NCBI RefSeq assembly: GCF_900129505.1
Contig: NZ_LT670818.1
Coordinates: 9,085,001 to 9,149,000 of the forward strand
Direction of reading: 5' to 3'
From: Bradyrhizobium erythrophlei
GTDB lineage: Bacteria; Pseudomonadota; Alphaproteobacteria; Rhizobiales; Xanthobacteraceae
DNA length: 64,000 nucleotides
The position numbers and the translations under genes were made by a program. The notes below the pieces were generated by a model. That model worked only from the letters and a program-made list of their open reading frames with translations. It searched no databases and was not told the DNA's origin. The stretch's first letter is position 1. Each line of letters opens with the position of its first letter. This document shows, in pieces, positions 44,271 through 52,943 of the stretch.

Positions 44271-45512
44271 ATGAAGCACTATACGCTGCCGGTGTCGCCG
44301 GCTTCCGTTCACTGGGGCTATTTCAGCAAGAGGGTCGCGCCGTCCCTGACGCTGCGCTCGGGCGACCGCGCCACCATCGAGACCCTGACCCACCACGCCA
44401 ACGACGATTACGAGCGGATGATCGCCAATGATCCCGGCGCCGAGAGCGTGTTCCACTGGACCCGCGAACAAAAAGCGGTCGTGCGCCGCGGCGCCGGCCC
44501 GACCGAAGGCCCGTTCATCCGCGGCTCCGGCGAAGGCCTCGGCGTCCACCTGTTGACCGGACCCGTCGCGGTCGAGAACGCCGAACCCGGCGACGTGCTG
44601 GAGGTCCGCATCCTGGATGTACGGCCGCGCCCCGCCTGTCACGCCTGCCACGCCGGCCGCTGCTTCGGCTCCAACGCCTCGGCGAATTGGGGTTTTCATT
44701 ACCACGATTTGATCGAGGAGCCGAAGCCGCGCGAGGTCATCACCATCTTCGAACTCGACACCACGGGCGAGCCGTTCGCAAAGGCGGTGTACAATTACGT
44801 CTGGACCCCGCAGACCGACCCGGACGGCATCGTGCATACCACGATCGATTATCCGGGGGTGCGGGTCGATCACACAACCATCCGCAAGCGCGAGAATATC
44901 CTGACCCAGGTGAAGGTGCCGGCGCGGCTGCATTTCGGCACCATGGGGCTGGCGCCGTCGGAATCGGATTTTGTGAGCTCGATCCCGCCGAGCTACACCG
45001 GCGGCAACATCGACGACTGGCGCATCGGCAAGGGCGCGAAGATGTATTATCCGGTCGCTGTGCCCGGCGCTTTCTTCTCCGTGGGCGATCCGCACGCGGC
45101 GCAAGGCGACAGCGAACTCGGCGGCACCGCCATCGAGACGTCGCTGACCGGCGATTTCGAATTCATCCTGCACAAGAAGGCGGATCTCGACGGCACGGTG
45201 CTGGAGGGGCTTGCCCATCCGATGCTGGAGAACGACACCGGCTGGTCGGTCTACGGATTCACCTATCCGAACTACCTCGCCGAACTCGGCGCCAATGCGC
45301 AGACCGAAATCGCCAACCATTCCAGCCTCGACCGCGCGATGCGCGACGCCTTTCGCAAGCTGCGCCGGTTCCTGATGACGGTGCATCATCTGAGCGAGGA
45401 TGAAGCCATCTCGCTGATGTCGGTGGGCGCCGATTTCGGCGTCACGCAGGTGGTCGACGCCAATTGGGGCGTGCACGGCACCATCCGCAAGAACATCTTC
45501 CGGTGCGACTGA
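44271..45512 (+). CDS. acetamidase/formamidase family protein
   Basis: A 413-residue amidase of the FmdA/AmdA family, which hydrolyses formamide or short amides to the acid and ammonia. The characteristic motif is VGDPHAAQGDSELGGTAIET, with SDFVSSIPPSYTGGN and HTTIDYPGV also conserved. There is no signal peptide, so it is cytosolic. It begins 40 bases after the transporter fusion and is likely co-transcribed. A near-copy is fused to a regulator in the next gene. Exact amide is not known. Confidence 0.9.
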   Translation: MKHYTLPVSPASVHWGYFSKRVAPSLTLRSGDRATIETLTHHANDDYERMIANDPGAESVFHWTREQKAVVRRGAGPTEGPFIRGSGEGLGVHLLTGPVAVENAEPGDVLEVRILDVRPRPACHACHAGRCFGSNASANWGFHYHDLIEEPKPREVITIFELDTTGEPFAKAVYNYVWTPQTDPDGIVHTTIDYPGVRVDHTTIRKRENILTQVKVPARLHFGTMGLAPSESDFVSSIPPSYTGGNIDDWRIGKGAKMYYPVAVPGAFFSVGDPHAAQGDSELGGTAIETSLTGDFEFILHKKADLDGTVLEGLAHPMLENDTGWSVYGFTYPNYLAELGANAQTEIANHSSLDRAMRDAFRKLRRFLMTVHHLSEDEAISLMSVGADFGVTQVVDANWGVHGTIRKNIFRCD

Positions 45513-45625
45513 CGCGCCCGCGGATGGAACCACCTGACATCGGGGCCAGATCGCAAGTTGTAGCCCTCACGGGGATATCCGGGAGTTGCATCCACTGGCT
45601 GCCGCGGCAAGATGTCCGGCGGTTC

Positions 45626-45642
45626 TGGCACGGAGGTTGCTT
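45626..45642 (+). promoter_or_regulatory. sigma-54 promoter (-24/-12) upstream of the AraC-formamidase gene
   Basis: TGGCACGGAGGTTGCTT matches the sigma-54 consensus TGGCAC-R-N4-TTGCW without a mismatch, in the right strand and 26 bases before the downstream ATG at 45668. Such promoters need an activator such as NtrC; no convincing activator site was found upstream. Confidence 0.7.
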
Positions 45643-45667
45643 CGATTTCCCTGTTTGGGGTCGATCC

Positions 45668-48028
45668 ATGAGCTTCCGCCCATTCACGAGCGAATCCTAT
45701 TCCGAAGGCGACCGGCTGGAGGCGTGGCGTGACGTTCTGAGCGCGGTCGGCCTGCAGCCTTCGCCCGGTTCGGCCGTTCACACCGGGCACGCGACGGCGT
45801 CACGCCGCAACGCCGACGGCGTTGTGCTGGCGCGGCTGGCGGCGGGATCGCAGGCGGTATCGCCGCTCCCCCATCCGGCCGTCGACATGCCGATCATGCT
45901 GCTGCCGACCGAGGACGGCGTCACGCTGCGGACCGCCACCGGTCATCAGATCATTTCGATCGGGCACCTCCTGCTGTTGCCGCGCAAGGGCGACTGGAGC
46001 GTGACGTTCCAGCGCGACATGCGCGCCATCGTGCTGTCGGTGACGCCGGATGCGTTTGGCGGTCGCAAGGTCAGCAAGCCGATATTTTCCGAAGTGCGGG
46101 TGCTGCCGCCCACCGGGTTCACCGAGGTGTTTTCGCGCGGGCTTGAATCGACGGCGCGAAATCTGGAAACACTGACCAATACCGAATGGGCCGCGGTCGC
46201 CCAGAGCCTCGCCGATCTCCTGCCGACCTTCGTGCGGCAAATGATTCCACCGGCGACGGATGCCGGCGGCACGGCGACGCGGGCGGCGCTGCTGCACCGG
46301 CTTTGCCAGACCATCGAGCGCAAGCTCGACGACCCCGATCTCACGCCGGCGCGGGTGGCCGAAGCGGAGGGAATCTCCGAGCGTTATTTGCAGAAGCTGT
46401 TCGAGGGCTCGGGCAGCAGCTTTACCCACTACGTGCGCGAGCGAAGGCTGCAGCGGGCCTCGGCGGAACTGTCCAGCCCGGCGGAAGCGCATCACTCGAT
46501 CTCGGAAATCGCCTATCGCAACGGCTTTAACGATTCCGCGCATTTCAGCCGGGCGTTCCGCCATCGCTTCGGGCTGTCGCCGCGCGAATTCCGGCAACAG
46601 GAACTCGAGCGCGCGTCGGCCGCCGCCGTGACCGGCCAGCGCGGCTGGCCGCAGCAGGCGCTGGCGCAGTTGCGCAGCCATTATCCGCTGGCGGGCGCCG
46701 AGCGAAGCGCCGAAGCCGCGCCGCCCGACAACGCGCCCCTCTGCACCGAGGGCGAGCAGCGCCATCATCACCTTGCGGTGGAAGCCGCGCGCGTGCATTG
46801 GGGATATTTTTCGCGCTCGATGCCGCCGCAGATCGAGATCAATTCCGGCGAGACCATCACGATCGAGACGCTGACGCAGCATGCCTCCGACGATCCCGAA
46901 CGGATGATCAAGGGCGACGCCGGGGCCGAAAGCGTGTTTTACTGGACGCGTGACGCAAAGAACGTCGACCGGCGCGGCGCAGGCCCAATGGATGCGTCCG
47001 TGTACGGCCGCGGCGCCGGCGAAGGTTTCGGGGTCCACATCTGCACCGGTCCGGTGGCGGTGAAGGAGGCGCAGCCCGGCGACGTGCTCGAGGTCCGCAT
47101 CCTCGACATCGTGCCGCGCGCCTCGCGCAATCCCGATTTCGAGGGCCAGGTGTTCGGCTCCAGCGTCGCGGCCTGGTGGGGATATCACTACAACGAGCTG
47201 CTCGCCGAGCCGAACCCGCGCGAGGCCGTGACGATCTACGAGATATTTACGGGCCGTGAATGCGATCACGACGCGATGCCGCACGCGCGGGCGCTTTATT
47301 CCTATCGCTGGGAGCCACAGACCGATCCGTTCGGCGTGGTCCACACGACCTATGATTATCCGGGCGTGCCGGTTCGCGCCGGTTCGGTCAAGCGACGGCA
47401 CAACGTGCTCGACGGCATCCGCATTCCGCTGCGCCCGCATTTCGGCGTGATCGCGGTGGCGCCGCGCGAGGTGGATTTTGTCGATTCGATTCCGCCGTCC
47501 TATTTCGGCGGCAATCTCGACAATTGGCGGCTCGGCAAGGGATCGACGGTCTATCTGCCGGTCTCGGTGCCCGGCGCGCTATTGTCGGTCGGCGATCCCC
47601 ATGCGAGCCAGGGCGACGGCGAACTGGGCGGCACCGCGATCGAATGCTCGATGACCGGAACGTTCCAGCTCATCCTGCACAAGAAGGCGGATCTGGCCGG
47701 CCGTGTCTTTGCCGACCTCACCTATCCCCTGATCGAGACCGAGACCGAATGGGTGTTGACCGGCTTCAGCCACCCGAACTATCTCGCCGAGTTCGGCGCC
47801 AAGGGCCAGAGCGAGGTCTATGCCACCTCCTCGCTCGACCTCGCGATGAAAGACGCCTTCCGCAAGATGCGGCGCTTCCTGATGCACATCAAGGGGCTAA
47901 GCGAGGACGAGGCGATCGCGCTGATGTCGGCCGCGGTCGATTTCGGCGTGACGCAGGTGGTGGACGGTAATTGGGGCGTGCACGCCATCCTGAGCAAGCG
48001 CCTGTTCGACGGCGCACCGCGCGGTTAA
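45668..48028 (+). CDS. AraC-type regulator fused to formamidase
   Basis: A 786-residue fusion in one uninterrupted frame. Residues 1-195 resemble the sensory domain of AraC-type regulators; 208-315 are the double helix-turn-helix (LTPARVAEAEGISERYLQKL and SISEIAYRNGFNDSAHFSRA, then the FGLSPREFRQQ end); after a short linker (320-365) residues 365-786 are a full acetamidase/formamidase domain with VGDPHASQGDGELGGTAIE and DFVDSIPPSYFGGN. The amidase half is highly like the separate protein at 44271. A protein that both binds DNA and carries an enzyme for its own inducer is unusual. Control by a sigma-54 promoter is likely. Confidence 0.9.
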   Translation: MSFRPFTSESYSEGDRLEAWRDVLSAVGLQPSPGSAVHTGHATASRRNADGVVLARLAAGSQAVSPLPHPAVDMPIMLLPTEDGVTLRTATGHQIISIGHLLLLPRKGDWSVTFQRDMRAIVLSVTPDAFGGRKVSKPIFSEVRVLPPTGFTEVFSRGLESTARNLETLTNTEWAAVAQSLADLLPTFVRQMIPPATDAGGTATRAALLHRLCQTIERKLDDPDLTPARVAEAEGISERYLQKLFEGSGSSFTHYVRERRLQRASAELSSPAEAHHSISEIAYRNGFNDSAHFSRAFRHRFGLSPREFRQQELERASAAAVTGQRGWPQQALAQLRSHYPLAGAERSAEAAPPDNAPLCTEGEQRHHHLAVEAARVHWGYFSRSMPPQIEINSGETITIETLTQHASDDPERMIKGDAGAESVFYWTRDAKNVDRRGAGPMDASVYGRGAGEGFGVHICTGPVAVKEAQPGDVLEVRILDIVPRASRNPDFEGQVFGSSVAAWWGYHYNELLAEPNPREAVTIYEIFTGRECDHDAMPHARALYSYRWEPQTDPFGVVHTTYDYPGVPVRAGSVKRRHNVLDGIRIPLRPHFGVIAVAPREVDFVDSIPPSYFGGNLDNWRLGKGSTVYLPVSVPGALLSVGDPHASQGDGELGGTAIECSMTGTFQLILHKKADLAGRVFADLTYPLIETETEWVLTGFSHPNYLAEFGAKGQSEVYATSSLDLAMKDAFRKMRRFLMHIKGLSEDEAIALMSAAVDFGVTQVVDGNWGVHAILSKRLFDGAPRG

Positions 48029-48123
48029 ACACGAGCATGATCCGGACCGGAACGGCCGCGTTGGCGCAAAGTGGAAACCGGTTTTCCGGAAGGATCATGC
48101 ATAAATAAAAAACGAGGCATATC

Positions 48124-48510
48124 TTGAAGTTTCACATGATCGCAGGCGGACCGAGACCGGTGGCGCCGTTCAGCCATGCCGTCGAGACCGACGGCTTTGT
48201 CTTTGTCACCGGACAGATGCCGGACACACCCGACGCGCCCGGCCAACTGCCCGACGGTATCGAGGCGCAGACGCGCGCCGTAATGGAAAACTTAAGGCTG
48301 GTGCTGGCTGGGCTCGATCTCGGTTTCGAGCACATCGCGATGGCGCGGATCTACCTGACGCGCTTCAAGGAAGACTATCCGGCGATGAACGCGACCTATC
48401 GTAGCTATTTCCCGCCCGATCGCCTCCCAGCCCGAACCTGCGTCGGCGTCACCGGGCTTGCTTATGACGCGCTGATCGAAATCGACCTGGTCTGCCGCCG
48501 GCCGTCTTAA
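48124..48510 (+). CDS. RidA-family protein (YjgF/YER057c/UK114)
   Basis: A 128-residue protein of the RidA family, which destroys reactive enamine/imine intermediates or has related amide-cleaving roles. The motif VFVTGQMPDTPD and the family Arg in PARTCVGVTGLAYDALIEIDL are present. The TTG at 48124 has GAGG nine bases upstream; an ATG at 48136 is the alternative. It closes the amide cluster, 95 bases after the AraC-formamidase gene, perhaps to remove by-products of its chemistry. Confidence 0.87.
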   Translation: MKFHMIAGGPRPVAPFSHAVETDGFVFVTGQMPDTPDAPGQLPDGIEAQTRAVMENLRLVLAGLDLGFEHIAMARIYLTRFKEDYPAMNATYRSYFPPDRLPARTCVGVTGLAYDALIEIDLVCRRPS

Positions 48511-48709
48511 TTTGCTTCCAAAATTAAACCTGCCGTCGTAGTGGAGCCCAGACGGGCACGGGCAGGCGGTGAGTCCCCCTGTGTCAGATCTGCCGCACTG
48601 TAGGCCTATTCATCTAACGTGTCCTCACTGCCGCACTGTGGACGTATTTTGAGGGGAAATGCTTGACAGCTTGCTGCTTGGTTTCTTCGAACTTAGGGGG
48701 AATACCGTG

Positions 48710-48886
48710 ATGAAAGTTGTGATTGTTGTGGGCGCAATGCTTGCCGTGGTGACTGCCGCTGGCGCTGCCGACCTCCCGCGCAGACAGCCTGTCTACCAGG
48801 AGGCTCCAGTCGGCAAAATGCCAATTGGCAAGGCCCCCATCGGGAAGACCCCAATCGGCAAGGCCCCCGTCGTGTCGCGATACTGA
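48710..48886 (+). CDS. small secreted protein with PIGK repeats
   Basis: A 58-residue product. The signal peptide MKVVIVVGAMLAVVTAAGAA is clear, and the mature part holds a short tandem repeat: PVGKM, PIGKA, PIGKT, PIGKA, PV. The ATG at 48710 follows GGGGGAATACCGTG. A TGCTTGACAGCTTGCTG upstream gives a possible promoter. Function unknown; the repeated Lys/Gly/Pro units suggest binding to a wall or polyanion. Confidence 0.6.
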   Translation: MKVVIVVGAMLAVVTAAGAADLPRRQPVYQEAPVGKMPIGKAPIGKTPIGKAPVVSRY

Positions 48887-48944
48887 CTTTCGACTCAGGT
48901 CTCGCTAAACTGACTTTATCGTCGACGGTTGAGGGGCGAGAAGC

Positions 48945-49646
48945 GTGGCAAATAGGCGAAAGAGATCAGGGTTTTGCCTGCTTGCAGGATTCACGCTCGC
49001 GGTTTTGCTCCAGTGCGAAATCCAATCGGCTTCTGCAAACGAAGCTGACACGGGGGCCGTTTCGGAACGTTTCGTTTCGCTGATACGGGAGTTCCAGAAG
49101 CACGTTGTCGACGCGAATGCGCTTGTTTCCAGCGAGGCGCCCGTTGAATCGAAATCGGCGCCCCAGTCGACTTGGAAGCCGGGGTCGGCGAAGGGCGCGT
49201 ATTACGTTGATTTCAGAGCCAGAACGGCGGCGAGCTGGGGCCACGCTTTCGTCTGGTACGGGAAGACAAGCGAGCGACAAGTTGAAGTCGCGGGCCTTAC
49301 CCCTGCCGGAGATACCCTGGCTTATGTAGTCGGTTACTTGACGTGGGTGCCGTCCGAGACCGGGGCAAGCTATGGCGATCTTGATCCGGAGTACCTGACC
49401 GCTCATTACCGCGTTTACCTGAACGAGCCGGACGCAAAGAGGGTCTTCGCATACATCAAAGAATTGCAGGCGAGTTCACCGGTCTGGAATGCCGAAATAT
49501 CCAATTGCACTTCGTTTATTGGCAGCATCGCAAGCTTTATGGGATTGAAAGTTCCTCACCGCTGGCAGCGTCCTGAAGAGTATGTGAACAGTCTTAAGGC
49601 GATGAATGGCGGGCGCCAGGTTGTACGCCTGTCGTCAGTGCAATAG
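48945..49646 (+). CDS. secreted hypothetical protein, possible papain-like fold
   Basis: A 233-residue product starting at GTG 48945 with GAGGGGCGAGAA in front. The signal peptide (FCLLAGFTLAVLLQCEIQSA) is clear. In the mature part, SWGHAFVWYG (His) and NAEISNCTSFIGSIASFMG (Cys) could form the His-Cys pair of a permuted papain-like hydrolase; this is inferred only from order and spacing. It follows the PIGK-repeat gene by 58 bases. Confidence 0.65.
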   Translation: MANRRKRSGFCLLAGFTLAVLLQCEIQSASANEADTGAVSERFVSLIREFQKHVVDANALVSSEAPVESKSAPQSTWKPGSAKGAYYVDFRARTAASWGHAFVWYGKTSERQVEVAGLTPAGDTLAYVVGYLTWVPSETGASYGDLDPEYLTAHYRVYLNEPDAKRVFAYIKELQASSPVWNAEISNCTSFIGSIASFMGLKVPHRWQRPEEYVNSLKAMNGGRQVVRLSSVQ

Positions 49647-49663
49647 CTCGGTTCGCCGCTACG

Positions 49664-50095
49664 TCAAAGACGTTTCATAGTCCCGTCACCAACCAATCGA
49701 AGATCGATCCTGCCGATCAGATCCGAACGAAGCATCTCGGCGGCGGTCATAGCGGCCATCGTCTCTCGCAACGTACTGACGTTCGATCCGAGCGACACGA
49801 TTCCGCCTATCACCACTGCGATCGCTCCGATGGCGGTGACCTGATTGGATCCGAATAGGCCAAGCATCGTAACGAGCAGCAATGCAGCGCCGCCAGCGAT
49901 TGCCGCCTTGGAAACCACTATAATTTTTCGGCATCGCTCGGAGACCTCGGCAAGCTCATCGAGCTGTGCTTCGATCCGTGAAATCTCGTCGATCGGGCTG
50001 TCCTCGTCCATCAGATTCAAGATCGATATCTGCAAGGTTCGCTGTCGGAGATCGCGGCAGGTCCGCTCATGTCCGTCCTCCCCAATAACAGACAT
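49664..50095 (-). CDS. small membrane protein with two helices
   Basis: A 143-residue product with an acidic N-terminal helix (SPIDEISRIEAQLDELAEV, coiled-coil-like), two hydrophobic helices (AAIAGGAALLLVTMLGLFG and AIGAIAVVIGGIVSLGS) and a short soluble C-terminus. ATG 50095 lies directly after a TTG; ATG 50011 is an alternative that starts at MDEDSPIDE. No family is recognised. It faces the preceding secreted gene, with 17 bases between the stops. Confidence 0.6.
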   Translation of the reverse strand: MSVIGEDGHERTCRDLRQRTLQISILNLMDEDSPIDEISRIEAQLDELAEVSERCRKIIVVSKAAIAGGAALLLVTMLGLFGSNQVTAIGAIAVVIGGIVSLGSNVSTLRETMAAMTAAEMLRSDLIGRIDLRLVGDGTMKRL

Positions 50096-50572
50096 CAATC
50101 ACGATCGAAAGGACGTCCGCTAGCCGCCAAAGGCCGCCATTCCCGCAAAGGCCAGTTTTTGGGGCACGTTCGAGACCTGCGGATTGCGCCCCGAGAATGT
50201 CCGTCGATCTGCGAACACCGGAAGTGGGCAGCGCACGGTCGACGTGAAGCGAACGACCCAGCGCGGCCTGTCGCGCGTGTGGAAGACTGACGCGCATCTC
50301 TGCGTTCATCTCGCAACGCCCGATCTTGGTCCTCAGCGTGAAAAACAGTTATTCGGCTCCAGGCAGCGCCATGAAGTTTGAACCCGGTGGGCCGCTGGAC
50401 ATACTGGTAAATTGCGCAGTATCGTTCAAGCTGCGATGTCGAACTGTCACAACCTCGCTTTCCCGAGGCTCGGGCAAAGAAAATCCTACCAGGCATGCCG
50501 GGTCGCGTGGCGGTTCGCGTCGCGTCGCACGAAATCTGGTAGCGCAACAATCTTTCAGCAGGAGGAAACGTC
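50096..50572. other. intergenic region upstream of the carboxylesterase
   Basis: About 477 bases without a supported gene; the frames here have Arg-rich shadow-like composition. AGCAGGAGGAAACGTC directly before 50573 is the strong ribosome site of the carboxylesterase. Confidence 0.45.
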
Positions 50573-52297
50573 ATGTTCAGGGTGAAAGTCGCTTCCGTTC
50601 AACGACTGCAGGAATCAGCGCGGCCGCGCCGGTGGCTGCGGGGCCGGCTCTGCCCGGTACTGCTGCTCGGCGTCGCCTTCGCATTGGCAGCGCCGATTGA
50701 CCGCTCGCTCGCGGCCTCCACGCTGGTGGCGGCGCCGGACGGCACATTTCAGGGCAAGCTCAACGCGACCGGCACCGTGCGAGAATTCCTCGGCGTCCGG
50801 TACGCCCAGCCGGTGACTTTGAATCTGCGCTGGAAGCCGCCGCAGCCCGTGACGCCCTCGCTCGTCACGCAGGATGCGACACACTTCGGCAACCATTGTC
50901 CGCAGGGACCCACGCCCTTCGGCAACGCGACGCTGACCGAGGATTGCTTGTTCCTTAACGTGTATACTCCCGACCGCAGCGGCGATCACGGTTTTGACCG
51001 CGACGACGGGCACGATTCTGACGGCGCCGAGGGGCGCCCAGTGATGGTGTGGATCCACGGCGGTGCGCTTGCGGTTGGTGAGAGCAACGAGTACGACGCA
51101 ACCAAGCTGGTGCAGCGCGGCGTGGTCGTTGTGACCATCAACTACCGGCTGGGGGCGCTCGGATTCCTCGCCCATCCGGCGCTGACCGCTGAGTCTCCCG
51201 ATCGCATATCAGGCAATTACGGGTTCCAGGACCAGCAGGCCGCCATGAAGTGGGTGCGGCGCAACATCAGGGCGTTCGGCGGCAACCCGGAGAGGGTGAC
51301 GGTGTTCGGCGAATCGGCGGGCGGACTGAGCACATTCGTCAACCTGGTGTCGCCGACGGCCCGCGGATTGTTCGATCGCGCGATCGTCGAGAGCGGCGCC
51401 TATTTGCTGACACCGCCAACGCTGGCGCAGGCGCAGGCGGCCGGAACGAACTTCGCGAACGCAGTCCAGTGCAATCAGCCCAATCCGGCGGACGTGCTCA
51501 CGTGCCTGCGCTTGCTCACGGTTTCGACGATCCTCGGCGTCGCCAGCTTCAGCCCGGCGCCAAACGTCGATGGCAAGATCCTGACGCAGTCGATCGCCTC
51601 CGCGCTCGCGAACGGACAGTTCAATCGCGTGCCGCTGATGAACGGCTCCAATCACGACGAGTGGAACCTGTTCGTGGCGCTCGACTTCGACCTCACCGGC
51701 CACCCGGTGACCGCCGCCACCTATCCGGCGGCGATCGCCGCCACGATCGGCGTCCCCCTCACGAGCCCGGCGGTGGCGCTCGTCCAGGCGCAGTATCCGG
51801 GCGGGAGCTTCCCGACTTACGACCAGGCGGTTGGCGCGTTGGGAACGGACGCGATATTCGCCTGCACGGCCCGGTTCGCGGACGAGCTTGCGTCGGCGTA
51901 CGTCCGGACCTTCGCATACGAGTTCAACGACGGGAATGCGCCGCAGAACTTCCTGCCTCCTGTGACCTTCCCGTACGGCGCATCGCACGCCTCGGAGATC
52001 CAGTACATCTTCCCGGCCGCTAATCCGTCGGGACTTGGCCTGAATCTCCCGCAGACGCCACTGAACGCTAATCAGCGGCTGCTGTCGGACAAGATGGTCG
52101 GCTATTGGACGGAGTTCGCCAAGAGCGGCGACCCCAACGGGAATGGCTCGCCGCACTGGCCGGAATTCGAGCGCGGACGTCAGGTGATGCAGTCGCTCGT
52201 CCCGCCGACGCCGACCACGGAGACGAACTTCGCGACGGCGCACCAGTGCGCGTTCTGGGACCAACTGACGGGCCGCATGTTGCTCGCCGGACGATGA
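50573..52297 (+). CDS. secreted carboxylesterase (type B family)
   Basis: A 574-residue alpha/beta hydrolase of the carboxylesterase/para-nitrobenzyl-esterase family. A basic signal region is followed by mature sequence with the nucleophile FGESAGG, the oxyanion part WIHGGALAVG, and NYGFQDQQAAMKWVRRNIRAFGG. The expected acidic and His residues lie in GSNHDEWNLF and PYGASHASEIQYIF. It hydrolyses ester bonds of an unknown substrate. AGGAGG is five to ten bases before the ATG. Confidence 0.9.
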   Translation: MFRVKVASVQRLQESARPRRWLRGRLCPVLLLGVAFALAAPIDRSLAASTLVAAPDGTFQGKLNATGTVREFLGVRYAQPVTLNLRWKPPQPVTPSLVTQDATHFGNHCPQGPTPFGNATLTEDCLFLNVYTPDRSGDHGFDRDDGHDSDGAEGRPVMVWIHGGALAVGESNEYDATKLVQRGVVVVTINYRLGALGFLAHPALTAESPDRISGNYGFQDQQAAMKWVRRNIRAFGGNPERVTVFGESAGGLSTFVNLVSPTARGLFDRAIVESGAYLLTPPTLAQAQAAGTNFANAVQCNQPNPADVLTCLRLLTVSTILGVASFSPAPNVDGKILTQSIASALANGQFNRVPLMNGSNHDEWNLFVALDFDLTGHPVTAATYPAAIAATIGVPLTSPAVALVQAQYPGGSFPTYDQAVGALGTDAIFACTARFADELASAYVRTFAYEFNDGNAPQNFLPPVTFPYGASHASEIQYIFPAANPSGLGLNLPQTPLNANQRLLSDKMVGYWTEFAKSGDPNGNGSPHWPEFERGRQVMQSLVPPTPTTETNFATAHQCAFWDQLTGRMLLAGR

Positions 52298-52702
52298 TCA
52301 CGATTTTGCCGCCGACAACGATGAAAGCGAGCGCTCTCGCTGAGATACCCCATCGCGCACGCGCGATGGGGTATCTCTTCAGGGGATGGCTCGACGACGT
52401 TCACGGTCGTCAGAAGCGCCACGCAAGCGACGCTCCGCCTTTCGGCTATTCCTTGTTGAGCAGGAGGGTTCCGGAGACGCGTCTTATCTCGTTGATAGAG
52501 CCCTGGGACAAATTGATCGCCGCATGTGCCTTGCGAGACTGCCGAAAAGCCTGGCGTTTTCGGACATGCATGGCGGGTAATGCGCCGACCGCACCCTAGC
52601 CGCGCTGAATCCAGGAGCTCCGACAATTAATTGGGGCTTCGGCCCATGACCGCTTTGCGCCAGAAGCGGTCGGTCGTTTCAATCGGCGCACCGCGCCACA
52701 TT
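52298..52702. other. intergenic region after carboxylesterase
   Basis: Apart from the inverted repeat listed above, about 400 bases without supported genes. The overlapping frames carry poor composition. It leads into a gene remnant, so it may be old degraded coding DNA. Confidence 0.4.
52342..52377. repeat. perfect 17-bp inverted repeat
   Basis: GAGATACCCCATCGCGC (52342-52358) is followed after two bases (AC) by its exact inverted form GCGCGATGGGGTATCTC. It starts 45 bases after the carboxylesterase stop. There is no T run on either side, so it is not a standard terminator; a hairpin, a dimer protein site or an old element end are possible. Confidence 0.7.
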
Positions 52703-52932
52703 TCAAAACGTACCGGGATACGCACCACTATCCATGAGGATGTTTTGACCGGTGATGTAGCCGGCGCGCGCCGAGCACAGGAACGCGCAAGCGGCGCCAA
52801 ACTCCTCGGGGCGACCGAACCGCCGCGACGGATTACTGGACTGGATATCCCTGGTTACCTCCTCAACGGAACGTTTTGTATTCGTTGCGAGCGCCTGCAA
52901 ATTGGATTTCAGTCGATCGGTATCGAAGGTGG
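52703..52932 (-). pseudogene. C-terminal remnant of a short-chain dehydrogenase
   Basis: On the minus strand the last 75 codons read as the end of an SDR: TFDTDRLKSNLQ, then RRFGRPEEFGAACAFLCSAR and AGYITGQNILMDSGAYPGTF, the cofactor- and C-terminal-region motifs of 3-oxoacyl-reductase-like SDRs. The glycine-rich nucleotide-binding start and catalytic YxxxK are missing. Upstream on that strand the sequence becomes the end of the outer-membrane protein gene at 52944, so the join is a deletion or rearrangement scar. Confidence 0.75.
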
Positions 52933-52943
52933 CACCGTCTTTT

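Noticed and set aside
45800..47440. Long minus-strand frame opposite the AraC-formamidase gene
   Set aside because: Shadow frame; the plus strand carries clear domain motifs.
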